A program made the translations under genes and the position numbers. A model generated the notes under the pieces. That model made no database searches, was not told where the DNA came from, and saw only the letters and a list, made by a program, of their open reading frames with translations. From Caulobacter segnis (lineage in GTDB: Bacteria > Pseudomonadota > Alphaproteobacteria > Caulobacterales > Caulobacteraceae): 64,000 nucleotides of DNA. Positions 37,004-45,828 of this stretch are shown in pieces. Location: the NCBI RefSeq assembly GCF_029543125.1, contig NZ_JARQWW010000001.1:62001-126000 (forward strand), in the 5' to 3' direction. Every line of letters begins with the position of its first letter. Within the stretch, counting starts at the first letter, position 1.

Positions 37004-37695
37004 TGAGCGGCGACCATCGGTTCGACGTCAGCCGCGCGGCGCTCGGCGTGAGCCAGGGCCACCGGCATCGGCTCGCCTTCACGGACGAGCTGGAAGCGGC
37101 CGGTGTCGCCGTTCAGCGCCTGGACCGTGCCGGCGTGAATGTCGAAGAACCAGCCGTGCAGCGCCAGCTTGCCCTGGGCGATAGCGGTGGCCACCGACGG
37201 GTGCGTGCGCAGGTGCGCGATCTGGGCGACCACGTTCTCCATGGCGACCGCGCGCTCGAATTCCGGCCCCTGCAGGGTCGGATAGCAGTCGCAGGCGACC
37301 TTGTGGGCGGCTTGCGAGTGACGCAGCCAAGCGGCCACGTTCGGCACGTGCTTCAGAACGTCTTCCTTGCCCAGCGCCTTCATCGCGCCGCAGTCGGAGT
37401 GACCGCAGACAATGATGTCGCGCACGCCCAGGACGACGACCGCGTACTCGACCGTGGACGAGACGCCGCCGTTCATGGTGGCGAACGGGGGGACGATGTT
37501 GCCGGCGTTGCGGCAGACGAAGAGATCGCCCGGCTGCGCCTGCATGATGTGCTCAGGAACCACGCGGGAGTCCGCGCACGAGATCATCAACGCCTTGGGG
37601 CTCTGCCCGTCGGTCGCGAGGCGGGCGTAGAGATCGCTTTGAGCAGAGAAAACGCGGTCCTTGAAATCCAGGACCCTGCCAATGAGGTCGTTCAC
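37000..37695 (-). CDS. can: beta-class carbonic anhydrase
   Basis: The 231-residue zinc enzyme interconverts CO2 and bicarbonate. Ligands and catalytic residues are visible: C40-x-D42-x-R44 in SCADSRV, and H99 and C102 in CGHSDCGAM. The NAGNIVPP strand and the C-terminal HGWFFDIHAGTVQALN with FQLV match the family. It precedes, and is translationally coupled to, the SulP transporter gene, suggesting joint supply or export of inorganic carbon. A cytosolic location is expected: no signal peptide. Confidence 0.95.
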   Translation of the reverse strand: MNDLIGRVLDFKDRVFSAQSDLYARLATDGQSPKALMISCADSRVVPEHIMQAQPGDLFVCRNAGNIVPPFATMNGGVSSTVEYAVVVLGVRDIIVCGHSDCGAMKALGKEDVLKHVPNVAAWLRHSQAAHKVACDCYPTLQGPEFERAVAMENVVAQIAHLRTHPSVATAIAQGKLALHGWFFDIHAGTVQALNGDTGRFQLVREGEPMPVALAHAERRAADVEPMVAAQ

Positions 37696-37775
37696 GCCGA
37701 ATGCTCCTTAGGCTTTTCCTATTGGAGCAAAGGTAGAGGCCCTAGTTTGCTGCAGCGCGGCGCGCTTGTAAGGAA

Positions 37776-39101
37776 TTATTGCTGCAACGCGACTGGAAGA
37801 CGAATTTGGGCGCTGAGACCGCCCTCCGGTCGATTGACCAGTCGCAGCGACCCGTTCTCCCGCCCCAGAATCTGATCGACGATGGCCAGGCCCAGGCCGA
37901 ATCCCTGGGTGTCTCGCGGGCGTGCGGGATCGAGCCGCCCGAAGGGCTGACGCACCCGCTCCAGGTCTTCCGGCGCGATGCCGGGGCCATGGTCCTCCAC
38001 CGCGACCACGATGCAGTCGTCCTCACGCCCCACGGTCACCTGGATCGGCTGAGCGCCGTAGTGAAGCGCGTTCTCGATCAGGTTGTTGAGCGCCCGACCC
38101 AGGGCGATCGGGCGGACCACCGCGTCGGCGTGCTTGTCGCCGCTGTACCGCGCCTTGATCCCTCTATCTTGCAGATCGTCCACGGCGCTCGCGGCCAGGA
38201 CGGCGACGTCCAGGCGGATCTGCGGCTCCGGATCCTCCGCCCCGCCCAGATAGGCCAGCAGGGAGGAGACCATGGAGCTCATCTCCTGCACGTCCCGCTC
38301 CACCTCACGGCGGATTTTCTTGTCGCTGATCGCATCGAGACGCAGGGCCAGGCGCGCCAATGGCGTACGCAAGTCATGGCTCACCCCGACCAGGGCCTGG
38401 GTGCGGTCGGAGATCAGGCGGTCGATGCGCAGTTGCATGTCGTTGAAGGCGCGGACCACACGGCGGACCTCGCCAGGCCCCTCTTCCTTGAGCACCGAGC
38501 GCCCGCCGCGGCCGATCCGCTCGGCGGCCATGGCCAGGCTGCGCATGGGGCTCAAGGTCTTGTGCAGCATGAAGCCGGCAAGCAGGGCCAGGATCAGCGC
38601 CGGCGCCAGGGCCGAGGTCATCCGCGCGAAGGACAGGCGGTTGCTGGTGATGACGCCAGCCGCCTTGAACTCCATCCAGGTGCCGTCCTCGAGCTGCAGG
38701 TCGCCCTGCACCCAGCCGTGGTTGCCCGGCTTTATATGCGTGCGCAGGGCCGCCTGGGCGAGCTCCGGCTCCCACTGGATGATCTGCTCGTCGATGCGCG
38801 GCAGGGCGGCCGTGTCCGGACGCGGCGGCTCGATCTTCGACGGCAGCCAGCGGATCTGGAAGCGGCTGCTGGACAGCTCCTTGGATAGAAGCGCTCGCCC
38901 GTTCAGCGGCTGATCGGACATAAGACGGCGCGCCACCGCCAGGTGCTCGCCCACACGATGCGCGTGTTCCGAACGGGTGGTGACGTTGCTGGCGCGCTCA
39001 TAGACCAGCGTGCTCATGCAGAACTCGACGCCGAGCGCGAGCAGAAGGATCGCGAAAATCCGTCCGGCCAGACCGACCTTTGCGTGGCCGAGCCAGCTCA
39101 C
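37776..39101 (-). CDS. EnvZ-type sensor histidine kinase
   Basis: The 441-residue kinase has two membrane helices (about 13-33 and 165-188) framing a periplasmic sensor of about 130 residues, then a HAMP linker (KTLSPMRSLAMAAERIG), the dimerisation/phosphoacceptor helix VGVSHDLRTPLARLALRLD with the phosphorylated His, and the ATPase domain: NNLIENALHYG (N box), VEDHGPGI (G1) and GFGLGLAIV (G2). The signal sensed is unknown. Its start overlaps the stop of the response regulator gene, so the two form one operon. Confidence 0.92.
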   Translation of the reverse strand: MSWLGHAKVGLAGRIFAILLLALGVEFCMSTLVYERASNVTTRSEHAHRVGEHLAVARRLMSDQPLNGRALLSKELSSSRFQIRWLPSKIEPPRPDTAALPRIDEQIIQWEPELAQAALRTHIKPGNHGWVQGDLQLEDGTWMEFKAAGVITSNRLSFARMTSALAPALILALLAGFMLHKTLSPMRSLAMAAERIGRGGRSVLKEEGPGEVRRVVRAFNDMQLRIDRLISDRTQALVGVSHDLRTPLARLALRLDAISDKKIRREVERDVQEMSSMVSSLLAYLGGAEDPEPQIRLDVAVLAASAVDDLQDRGIKARYSGDKHADAVVRPIALGRALNNLIENALHYGAQPIQVTVGREDDCIVVAVEDHGPGIAPEDLERVRQPFGRLDPARPRDTQGFGLGLAIVDQILGRENGSLRLVNRPEGGLSAQIRLPVALQQ

Positions 39102-39805
39102 CCCTGGGTGACTTCGGTGTTGAACATGTAGCCCACACCCCGGATCGTGATGATCGGCGCGGCGCCGCCCTCGATGGAGAGCTTGCGGCGCAGGCGGCTG
39201 ACAAGAACGTCGACGCTGCGGTCGGAGGTGTCGCCCAGGCGCGTGCGCGACAGCTCGATCAGGCGCTCGCGGGCGATGATCCGCTGCGGGTTCTCAAGGA
39301 AGCTGGCCAGCAGGTCGAACTCGGCGCCGGTCAGGCTGACATAAGCGCCGGTGGGCGAGAACAGCTCCCGCCGCGCGATGCTGACGGTCCAGCCGTCGAA
39401 CTGCAGCCGCTCCTCGCCGCCCGGCTTGCGGGCTACCGGATGGCCGCGACGAAGCACGGCGCGGATGCGGGCCACCAGCTCGCGAGTGCTGAAGGGTTTG
39501 ACCAGATAGTCGTCGGCCCCGACCTCCAGTCCCACCACGCGATCCGTCTCGGTGCCGCGGGCGCTGATGAAGATGATCGGGATGTCGTGGTCCTGGCGCA
39601 GTTGCCGGCACAGGTCGATGCCGTTGCCGCCCGGAAGCATGATGTCGAGCAGGATCAGGTCCGCCGGTCCGTCCTTCAGCGCGGCCCACATCTCCCCGCC
39701 GGAACCGACGGGCAGAACGCGATAGCCGTTCTGCTGGAGCACCCGGCTGGTGATCGTCCGCAGCGCGGGATCGTCCTCGACGAGCAGAATTTTGGGCGAA
39801 GGCAT
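39098..39805 (-). CDS. OmpR-family response regulator
   Basis: The 235-residue regulator has a receiver domain (1-120) with acidic pocket E10-D11-D12, phosphoacceptor D54 in LILLDIMLPGG, and the conserved Lys in YLVKPF, followed by the OmpR/PhoB winged helix (about 135-232) ending TIRGVGYMFN. It should be phosphorylated by the coupled EnvZ-type kinase and bind DNA. Targets are unknown; the neighbouring carbonic anhydrase and porin genes are only possible ones. Confidence 0.93.
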   Translation of the reverse strand: MPSPKILLVEDDPALRTITSRVLQQNGYRVLPVGSGGEMWAALKDGPADLILLDIMLPGGNGIDLCRQLRQDHDIPIIFISARGTETDRVVGLEVGADDYLVKPFSTRELVARIRAVLRRGHPVARKPGGEERLQFDGWTVSIARRELFSPTGAYVSLTGAEFDLLASFLENPQRIIARERLIELSRTRLGDTSDRSVDVLVSRLRRKLSIEGGAAPIITIRGVGYMFNTEVTQG

Positions 39806-40166
39806 GAAATCAACAAACGGGGGACGAAGTTACAGGGCGACCTAGGAACCCCTACGCCCAAGGTCAACGACGCCAAACGTCGCTGTTCGATGGAAAAGGG
39901 ATAACCGCCGTCGCGGAAACACTTCCTTACAGAGCGCGGGCGAGAAGAAGCCCTTGGCGTCGCAAGGTCAACCCTCAAGCCGTCGCGTCACGCGGCGGGC
40001 AAGGCGCCCAGGCAGATGACGCTGCACAGGCTCATCACGCCGGCCGCGACTGTGAACAGGATCGATTTCATGTTGCGCTTCCCAATGTCGGGCTGCTTTT
40101 AGGCGCGGCGGCTGCGGATGCAGCTTAATTCGGCTTCATGACCTCGCGTCCATCCGGCGGCTTCCC
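39806..40166. other. gap between the two-component operon and hemF
   Basis: Of this stretch, 39988-40071 holds a small minus-strand frame described separately. In 39806-39987 no gene, clear promoter or terminator was seen; it should contain the promoter for the response regulator gene, which starts at 39805. The remaining 95 bases before hemF show no recognised operator. Confidence 0.4.
39988..40071 (-). CDS. very small hydrophobic peptide, 27 aa
   Basis: A 27-residue frame begins [20 protein letters not shown] and ends LGALPAA: a basic residue followed by an almost wholly hydrophobic stretch, like a lone membrane segment or a signal peptide without mature part. ATG 40071 has gggaag about 6 bases upstream. 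It lies about 180 bases upstream of the response regulator gene on the same strand. Such a short frame could arise by chance, but start site, ribosome site and hydrophobicity agree. Confidence 0.4.
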   Translation of the reverse strand: MKSILFTVAAGVMSLCSVICLGALPAA

Positions 40167-41039
40167 TTGAACGACACCGACCTCCTCGACACCCGCAAGG
40201 CCCTTGCTCAGCAATGGTTTGAAACTTTGCGCGACCGGATCTGCGCGGAGTTCGAGCGTCTGGAGGAGGAGGCTCCGGCCGAGCTGTACGCCGGCGAGCC
40301 GGGCCGTTTCGAGAAGAAGCCCTGGACGCGCGAGGCGGGCGGCGGCGGCGTCATGTCGATGATGCATGGCCGCCTGTTCGAGAAGGTGGGCGTACACACC
40401 TCGGTCGTGTTTGGGACCTTCACGCCCGAAATGGCCAAGACCATTCCCGGCGCCGCCGAGGACCCGCGCTTCTTCGCCACCGGCGTCAGCCTGATCGCTC
40501 ACATGACCAATCCGCGCGTGCCGGCGGTCCACATGAACACGCGCTTCATCGCCACCACCAAGCACTGGTTCGGCGGCGGGGCCGACCTGACGCCGCTGCT
40601 GGAGACCCAACGCAGTCAGGAGGCGGACGACGCCGTCGCTTTCCACGCCGCCCTGCAGCGGGCCTGCGACGCGCACCACCCCGACTGGCACGCCAAGTAC
40701 AAGGCGTGGTGTGACGAGTACTTCTTCCTGCCGCACCGGAACGAGCCGCGCGGCGTGGGCGGCATCTTCTACGACCACCACGACAGCGGCGACTGGGAGA
40801 AGGATTTCGCCTTCACCCGCGACGTGGGCGAGGCCTTCCTCGACATCTATCCGAAGATCGTCCGTCACCGGATGGACGAGCCCTGGACCGAGGCCGACCG
40901 CGAGGAGCAGCTGATCCGTCGCGGCCGCTATGTGGAGTTCAACCTGCTCTACGACCGCGGCACCATGTTCGGCCTGAAGACCGGCGGCAACGTGGACTCG
41001 ATCCTCAGCTCCATGCCGCCGATGGTGAAGTGGCCCTAG
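40167..41039 (+). CDS. hemF: oxygen-dependent coproporphyrinogen III oxidase
   Basis: The 290-residue enzyme converts coproporphyrinogen III to protoporphyrinogen IX with O2. Family blocks are visible: [65 protein letters not shown] and [15 protein letters not shown]. The start is TTG 40167; an ATG at 40138 is out of frame, and the next in-frame ATG would remove conserved residues. It converges with, and overlaps by four bases, the downstream hydrolase gene. Confidence 0.95.
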   Translation: MNDTDLLDTRKALAQQWFETLRDRICAEFERLEEEAPAELYAGEPGRFEKKPWTREAGGGGVMSMMHGRLFEKVGVHTSVVFGTFTPEMAKTIPGAAEDPRFFATGVSLIAHMTNPRVPAVHMNTRFIATTKHWFGGGADLTPLLETQRSQEADDAVAFHAALQRACDAHHPDWHAKYKAWCDEYFFLPHRNEPRGVGGIFYDHHDSGDWEKDFAFTRDVGEAFLDIYPKIVRHRMDEPWTEADREEQLIRRGRYVEFNLLYDRGTMFGLKTGGNVDSILSSMPPMVKWP

Positions 41040-41833
41040 GCCCAGCCGGGCTCGTCGCTGAGCAGGAAGTCACGTGCGTACCGGATCGCCTTGCCCTGTG
41101 TAGGCTTGAGCGGCGTTGTGTCTCCCGGCGGGAAATAGTCGCTGTGCGTGAAGCCTTCGCGGTTTTCGATGCGCACCCAGTTCGGCGTCTTGAACCGGGG
41201 CCCGTAGCGGCCCAGCGCGCCTCGGAACGGGCTGTCCTTGTCGCGGAACAGCAGGTCTCCGGCGAAGTCGCCAAGCGGATACGCGACGGCGAGGACCTTG
41301 TCCTTGCGTGACGCCAGGCCCGTCAGTTTCTGCGCCTTACGCAGACTGACGTCATAGGGCCGCTCCAGGCAGTTGTCGTCCGTGGCCGCCGCCATCAGGC
41401 AGACGCGGCCGACCCGATCGTCCGGCAAATGCGCCGCCGCCTCCAGCGCCAGGCGCCCGCCCAGGCTGTGCGAGACAAAAGCGAAACGGGGCGCTGACGC
41501 CATCCGCGCCTGGGCGTAGCGGGCGAGCGCTTGGCCGCCCTTGACCGCATCCTCCCATTCGGCCGGATAGTTGATCACCGGGACCCAGAAGTCGCCAGGC
41601 CACAGCACCCCGATGAAGACGTGGCTCTGCGGCAGCTTCAACGCCGCGTCGAGACGGGCCAGGGAGCGCAGGCCAGACTTGTAACGCACGTTGAAGCCGT
41701 GGACGCCGAACACGACTGTCCGCCCCCGGATCTCGCCGTTGACGGCTTCGTCGGCGATCAGTCTGGCGCCTGGCCCGCCGTCGCCGCTCATCATCTGCGG
41801 CTGGCTCTCCCGCAGGTTCAGATAGAGCGTCAT
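41036..41833 (-). CDS. alpha/beta-hydrolase fold protein (DUF900-like)
   Basis: The 265-residue protein has the alpha/beta-hydrolase pattern seen in the DUF900/esterase-lipase group: an oxyanion-side motif [21 protein letters not shown], the nucleophile elbow SHSLGG with catalytic Ser, and a late His candidate in GFTHSDYF. No signal peptide is present, so it is probably cytosolic. Its ATG lies one base after the stop of the upstream membrane-protein gene, so the two are one operon. The substrate is unknown. Confidence 0.75.
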   Translation of the reverse strand: MTLYLNLRESQPQMMSGDGGPGARLIADEAVNGEIRGRTVVFGVHGFNVRYKSGLRSLARLDAALKLPQSHVFIGVLWPGDFWVPVINYPAEWEDAVKGGQALARYAQARMASAPRFAFVSHSLGGRLALEAAAHLPDDRVGRVCLMAAATDDNCLERPYDVSLRKAQKLTGLASRKDKVLAVAYPLGDFAGDLLFRDKDSPFRGALGRYGPRFKTPNWVRIENREGFTHSDYFPPGDTTPLKPTQGKAIRYARDFLLSDEPGWA

Positions 41834-41834
41834 C

Positions 41835-42527
41835 CTAGAGGACCTTGGCCGCCTTGACCGCCTTGGCGGAGGCTGACAGCGCCGCGACCAGATCCTTCGC
41901 CACGGGGGCCATGGGCACCGCGGCGGCGCCGGCGGCGAGGGCGAGCATCAGTTCCCGCGCCATGGCGTCCGACCAAGTCCACGACTGCTGAAGAAGCGCC
42001 CAGGCGACAAGCGCCAGCAGGATGGCGAAAAACGCCGCCCAAAGACGCGCCGCGTTTTTGTAATGCTGCTCGGCGATGTCGAAGGCGGCGTCCAACTTGG
42101 CCTCAACCACCGCCTCGACCCGCCCCAGCAGGGTGAGCTCGACGTCGCTGAGATCGCCGCCGGTCTGAAGCTTGCCGGCGACTGACTTGAGGCTGGCCTC
42201 CTTCACGTTCCCCGCCTTGGCCAGCTGATCCACGGCGCCGTCCACGAGACCGAGGCGCAGTAGTGAGCGGATGATCGCCTTCTGCTCCGCGCGCGGCCGC
42301 CCGTTCACCCAGTGGGCGGACAGCATGGCCGACCAGTTCGGTCCCACCGCAGCGCTCAGGGCGCCGTCGAATTCTCGCGTCACCGCCAAGATGCGCTTGA
42401 AGCCGATGCTCGAAAGCCAGCACCCCGGCGCGGCCTTGATCGCCTCCACCAGACCCATGGCTGCGGTCCCGAGTCCGGCCGTCGCCAGGATCGCCGTGAT
42501 CAGAAGCTGCAGATTGTCGGTCAGCAT
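41835..42527 (-). CDS. hypothetical membrane protein
   Basis: Not assigned to a family. The 230-residue product has one N-terminal hydrophobic segment (about 7-30), a charged middle (about 45-155) with the helical pattern RAEQKAIIRSLLRLGLVDGAVDQLAKAG, then two hydrophobic segments (about 162-183 and 188-212). The central region would face the cytosol or periplasm. ATG 42527 has gggagg 6 bases upstream. The gene is coupled to the downstream hydrolase gene (one base between stop and start). Confidence 0.7.
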   Translation of the reverse strand: MLTDNLQLLITAILATAGLGTAAMGLVEAIKAAPGCWLSSIGFKRILAVTREFDGALSAAVGPNWSAMLSAHWVNGRPRAEQKAIIRSLLRLGLVDGAVDQLAKAGNVKEASLKSVAGKLQTGGDLSDVELTLLGRVEAVVEAKLDAAFDIAEQHYKNAARLWAAFFAILLALVAWALLQQSWTWSDAMARELMLALAAGAAAVPMAPVAKDLVAALSASAKAVKAAKVL

Positions 42528-42602
42528 GTCCGCCCTCCCAGAGACGGACGAAGCCTAACCTTGAATCCAACTCAAGATTGTAACGACGCCGTTATCCCCG
42601 CT

Positions 42603-43244
42603 TCAGGCGGGGCAGGCCGCGCCGGTGTCGATCCACGCCTTGATCAGCTCGCCAAAGCGCTTCTGGTCGCCGGGCGCGGGCTCCCGGCCGGCGCCGGGGT
42701 TCCAGCCCCAACCGACCAGATGGTCCTCGGCCATGTGGTGGTGCAGCTCGGCCAGGGTCTTGCCGCCATTGCGCGCCGGGTCCTGGATCTGCGTGCAGAT
42801 CTGGCCGAGCGAGCGGCCCTGCCAGGCCATTTCGATGGGGGCGAGCGCCCATTTCGGATCGCCGGGCACGCTGCGGATGCGGTCGCCCATGGCCGGCACG
42901 TTCTTCTCGTGGTGGCAGGACAGGCAGGGCAGCCCCGGCACACCATGACCCGACTGACCGCCCTGCATGGGCGGGTTGTGCGGGATCATCTTCATGCCCT
43001 GGGTCGGGGTCCGGTCGGCCGGGTGGCAGTTGAGGCAGCGGGGGTGCTGGATCACCTTGCCCGCCTCAACGAACAGGGCCTGGGATCGCGCCTTGGTGTC
43101 GGCGATGGAGGCGAAGGCGCTGACGGGCTGCAGGCCCTGCGGCGCGGCTGCCGTTCTCGGCGCCGCCGCCTGCACGGTCGACAGGGCGACCGCCCCGGCG
43201 AGGGCGACGCCGCCCGTGATCATCAAGAGGGTGTGTGCGCGCAT
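42603..43244 (-). CDS. exported diheme c-type cytochrome (isoquinoline 1-oxidoreductase-type)
   Basis: The 213-residue protein has a signal peptide (1-26) and two heme c motifs, CLNCH and CLSCH. The conserved blocks PTQGMKMIPHNPP, PGDPKWALAPIEMAWQGRS, CTQIQDPARNGGKTLAELHHHMAEDHLVGWGWNPG and GREPAPGDQ match the periplasmic cytochromes often listed as isoquinoline 1-oxidoreductase subunits, which pass electrons from molybdenum hydroxylases. No molybdenum hydroxylase gene is adjacent. ATG 43244 has ggagg 8 bases upstream; a start at 43268 lacks this. Confidence 0.8.
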   Translation of the reverse strand: MRAHTLLMITGGVALAGAVALSTVQAAAPRTAAAPQGLQPVSAFASIADTKARSQALFVEAGKVIQHPRCLNCHPADRTPTQGMKMIPHNPPMQGGQSGHGVPGLPCLSCHHEKNVPAMGDRIRSVPGDPKWALAPIEMAWQGRSLGQICTQIQDPARNGGKTLAELHHHMAEDHLVGWGWNPGAGREPAPGDQKRFGELIKAWIDTGAACPA

Positions 43245-43293
43245 GGGACCGGCCTCCATGGCGCACAACGGCGAAGGTCGCCGAGCGGTTGCC

Positions 43294-44547
43294 TTAGTAG
43301 GCCAGGCCCTGGGCCACCGCCTTCAGCCGTTCGATGGCGGAGAACTTGTCCTCCAGGAAATCCTGATCGACCCACCAGGTCTCCACCTCGCGCCGCACCT
43401 GGCCCACCAGCGGCCCCTTGGGCACGCCGGCCGACAGGATCTCGTCGCCGCTGATCGGGAACGGCGGCGGGGTCCAGGTCTCGGCCAGGGCCAGCAGTCC
43501 CCGCCATTGCGGGGTCACCGCCGAGCGGTCGGCGGCGGCCCAAGCCAGCTTGATGCGGTCGGCGAAGGCGTTCTGGCCGAGGGCGTAGATGGCGCGACGC
43601 GCCTCCCGCGGGCTCATCCAGCTGACGATGCGCGGCTCATCCACGCCAGCGGCGGCCTGCAGCCGCCCCTTTTGGGCGTTGGACAGGCGCAGGCGGTCAG
43701 CCATGGCGCCGACGGCCGCCTCGTCGCCGCCGACCAGGGCGGCCAGTCGCAGATCGGCGTCGCAGGTGAAGAGCTGCTCTGTCTCCACCTCCACCAGTCC
43801 CTCGAAGCGGGACAGGTCGCCGGCCTCCGGCAGGATCACGCCCAGGACGCCGGTGGCGGCCATGAGGCGGACGGCGCCGCGCGGATCATCGGCGGCCAGC
43901 AGTTTCAGCAGCTCCTTGGCCACCCGCTCGGCGGAGCAGCGCCCCAGCATGTCCTTGGCCGCGCCGCAGGCGGCCAGGGCCGCCGCGTCCGCCTCCCCCC
44001 GCCCGTACCAGGCGTGGAAACGGAAGAAGCGCAGGATGCGCAGATAGTCCTCCTCGATCCGCGTCGCCGGATCGCCCACGAAGACGATGCGGCCAGCCTT
44101 GGCATCGGCCACGCCCTCGCCCGTCGGATCGAAAATCGCGCCTCGGGCGTCAGCATAGAGAGCGTTCAAACGGAAATCCCGCCGCGCCGCGTCCTCCGCC
44201 CAGTCGTCGGTGAAGGCGACCACCGCGTGGCGGCCGTCGGTCTCCACGTCGTGGCGCAGGGTGGTGATCTCGAATGGGCGGCTGTTGCTGATCGCCGTCA
44301 CCGTGCCGTGCTCGACGCCTGTGGGGATGGCGCGCAGGCCCGCCGCCTCGATCGCGGCGATGGTCTGGTCGGGCAGCAGGGCGGTGGCGATATCCACGTC
44401 GTCCACTGGACGGTTCAGCACGGTGTTGCGGACAGACCCGCCCACGAACCGGGCGCAGCCCGGGCCGCCGGCCGCCTCCAGGGCGTTGATCACCGCCTGG
44501 GTGGCCGGATCGCTCATCCACGGCCGCACGCCGATGCTGTCGGTCAC
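43294..44547 (-). CDS. cca: CCA tRNA nucleotidyltransferase
   Basis: The 417-residue class II enzyme adds or repairs the 3' CCA of tRNAs. The head domain shows FVGGSVRNTVLNRPVDDVDIATAL with the GGSVRD-type loop and catalytic DVD, and the following RDFRLNALYAD and DPTGEGVADAKAGRIVFVGDP, and RIEEDYLRILRFFRF. The C-terminal half is helical tRNA-binding. It is the third gene of the operon DUF1285-nudL-cca, 51 bases after nudL, a linkage common in alphaproteobacteria. Confidence 0.93.
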   Translation of the reverse strand: MTDSIGVRPWMSDPATQAVINALEAAGGPGCARFVGGSVRNTVLNRPVDDVDIATALLPDQTIAAIEAAGLRAIPTGVEHGTVTAISNSRPFEITTLRHDVETDGRHAVVAFTDDWAEDAARRDFRLNALYADARGAIFDPTGEGVADAKAGRIVFVGDPATRIEEDYLRILRFFRFHAWYGRGEADAAALAACGAAKDMLGRCSAERVAKELLKLLAADDPRGAVRLMAATGVLGVILPEAGDLSRFEGLVEVETEQLFTCDADLRLAALVGGDEAAVGAMADRLRLSNAQKGRLQAAAGVDEPRIVSWMSPREARRAIYALGQNAFADRIKLAWAAADRSAVTPQWRGLLALAETWTPPPFPISGDEILSAGVPKGPLVGQVRREVETWWVDQDFLEDKFSAIERLKAVAQGLAY

Positions 44548-44598
44548 GCTACGCTCCCTCGCTTTTCCGGCAACCTAGCACCCTGCCCCGGCGGAAGC

Positions 44599-45243
44599 TC
44601 AATCCTCGCCGTAAAGCCGTTCCCATAAGGCGCGCAGCATTCCGGCGGTCGCCCCCCAGATCAACCGCTCCTGCCAAGGCATGGCGTAGAACCAGCGGCG
44701 CGTGCCGTCCGGCATGTCGTAGAACTGCCGCTGGTGGTTCGCGGGATTCATCAGGAAGTCGAAGGGCGTCTCGAACACGTCCGCCACTTCGGCCGCGCTG
44801 GCGGTCAAGGTGAAGCCGGGCTTGATGAAGCCCACCACAGGCGTGACGTGATAGCCCGTGCCGGTGCGATAGGGCGTCGATAAACCAGCCAGATGCACGA
44901 GGGCGGGATTGAGGGCGATCTCCTCGTCCGCCTCGCGCAGGGCCGCGTCCCACGGGGTCTCGCCCGGGTCCATGCGGCCGCCGGGGAAGCCGATCTGGCC
45001 TGCGTGGTTGCGCAGGGTGTCGGCGCGGCGGGTCAGGATCACCGTCAGCCCCTCCGGCCGTTCGACCAGTGGCACCAGCACCGCCGCCTCGCGCAGCTTC
45101 ACCGGCTCCAGGGTCTTCAGGTCGGGATTGAGGTCGAAGTCGGAACGGAAGCCGCCGCCGGCCTCGGGATCGAAGCTGCTCAGGGTGTCGAGCCGGCTGG
45201 TGATGAAGCTCCGCTGCTCGGCGGCCATGAACGGCGCGCTCAT
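44599..45243 (-). CDS. nudL: NudL-type CoA pyrophosphatase (Nudix hydrolase)
   Basis: The 214-residue protein has the NudL signature LTRRADTLRNHAGQIGFPGG directly before the Nudix box G-R-M-D-P-G-E-x7-READEEIA. The box keeps RE and EE metal ligands but has Ala in place of the usual Gly after EEx. NudL enzymes hydrolyse coenzyme A and its derivatives to phosphopantetheine and 3',5'-ADP. Its ATG overlaps the stop of the DUF1285 gene by four bases. Confidence 0.9.
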   Translation of the reverse strand: MSAPFMAAEQRSFITSRLDTLSSFDPEAGGGFRSDFDLNPDLKTLEPVKLREAAVLVPLVERPEGLTVILTRRADTLRNHAGQIGFPGGRMDPGETPWDAALREADEEIALNPALVHLAGLSTPYRTGTGYHVTPVVGFIKPGFTLTASAAEVADVFETPFDFLMNPANHQRQFYDMPDGTRRWFYAMPWQERLIWGATAGMLRALWERLYGED

Positions 45244-45800
45244 GCGGTCGGCCCCACCGGGAACCAGGCGCCGCCGGATTGGACGCAGAAGCGCCGTCCC
45301 TCGGGCGTGTCGCGCTCCGCCGCCATCTCCACCAGTTCATAGAAGACCGGCCGGGCGATCAGGGCCTCCAGCCCGCGACGCACATGCAGGTACGGGCGCG
45401 GCTCACCCGTCGCCTCGTCCATCTCCACACGGATGGCGTTGTCGGGGCCGGCCTCGACCTCGTCGCCCACATTGGTCTGGAAACGCAGGGTCTCGCCGAC
45501 GCGGTCCACACGGATGGCGATGAAGGGCGCGTCCTCCACCTCGATCCGCATCTTTTCGACCGGCGTGACCAGGTGGAAGCCGTCAGGGTCCTTGCGCAGG
45601 ACGGTGGAGAACAGCCGCACCAGGGCCTCGCGGCCGATGGGCGTGCCCTCATGAAACCAGACCCCGTCCTTGCGGATGCGGATGTCGATGTCGCCGCAGT
45701 GCTCGGGATTCCAAAGATGCACCGGCGGCAGGCCGCGCGAACCAGCGGCTTTCGCCGCCTCGGCCACTCCATCCAGTCCGGTCTTCTGCTCCTGCGCCAT
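45240..45800 (-). CDS. DUF1285 domain protein
   Basis: The 186-residue protein starts with a variable tail, then follows the DUF1285 pattern: LPPVHLWNPEHCGDIDIRIRKDGVWFHEGTPIGREALVRLFSTVLRKD, with YHLVTPVEKMRI-type strand (here FHLVTPVEKMRIEVEDAPF) and LHVRRGLEALIARPVFYELVEMA. No enzyme activity is known for the family, which forms a strand-rich cytosolic fold. It heads the operon with nudL and cca. Confidence 0.88.
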   Translation of the reverse strand: MAQEQKTGLDGVAEAAKAAGSRGLPPVHLWNPEHCGDIDIRIRKDGVWFHEGTPIGREALVRLFSTVLRKDPDGFHLVTPVEKMRIEVEDAPFIAIRVDRVGETLRFQTNVGDEVEAGPDNAIRVEMDEATGEPRPYLHVRRGLEALIARPVFYELVEMAAERDTPEGRRFCVQSGGAWFPVGPTA

Positions 45801-45828
45801 CGGACCTCAGTTAGGCCCGTTCAGGCGA

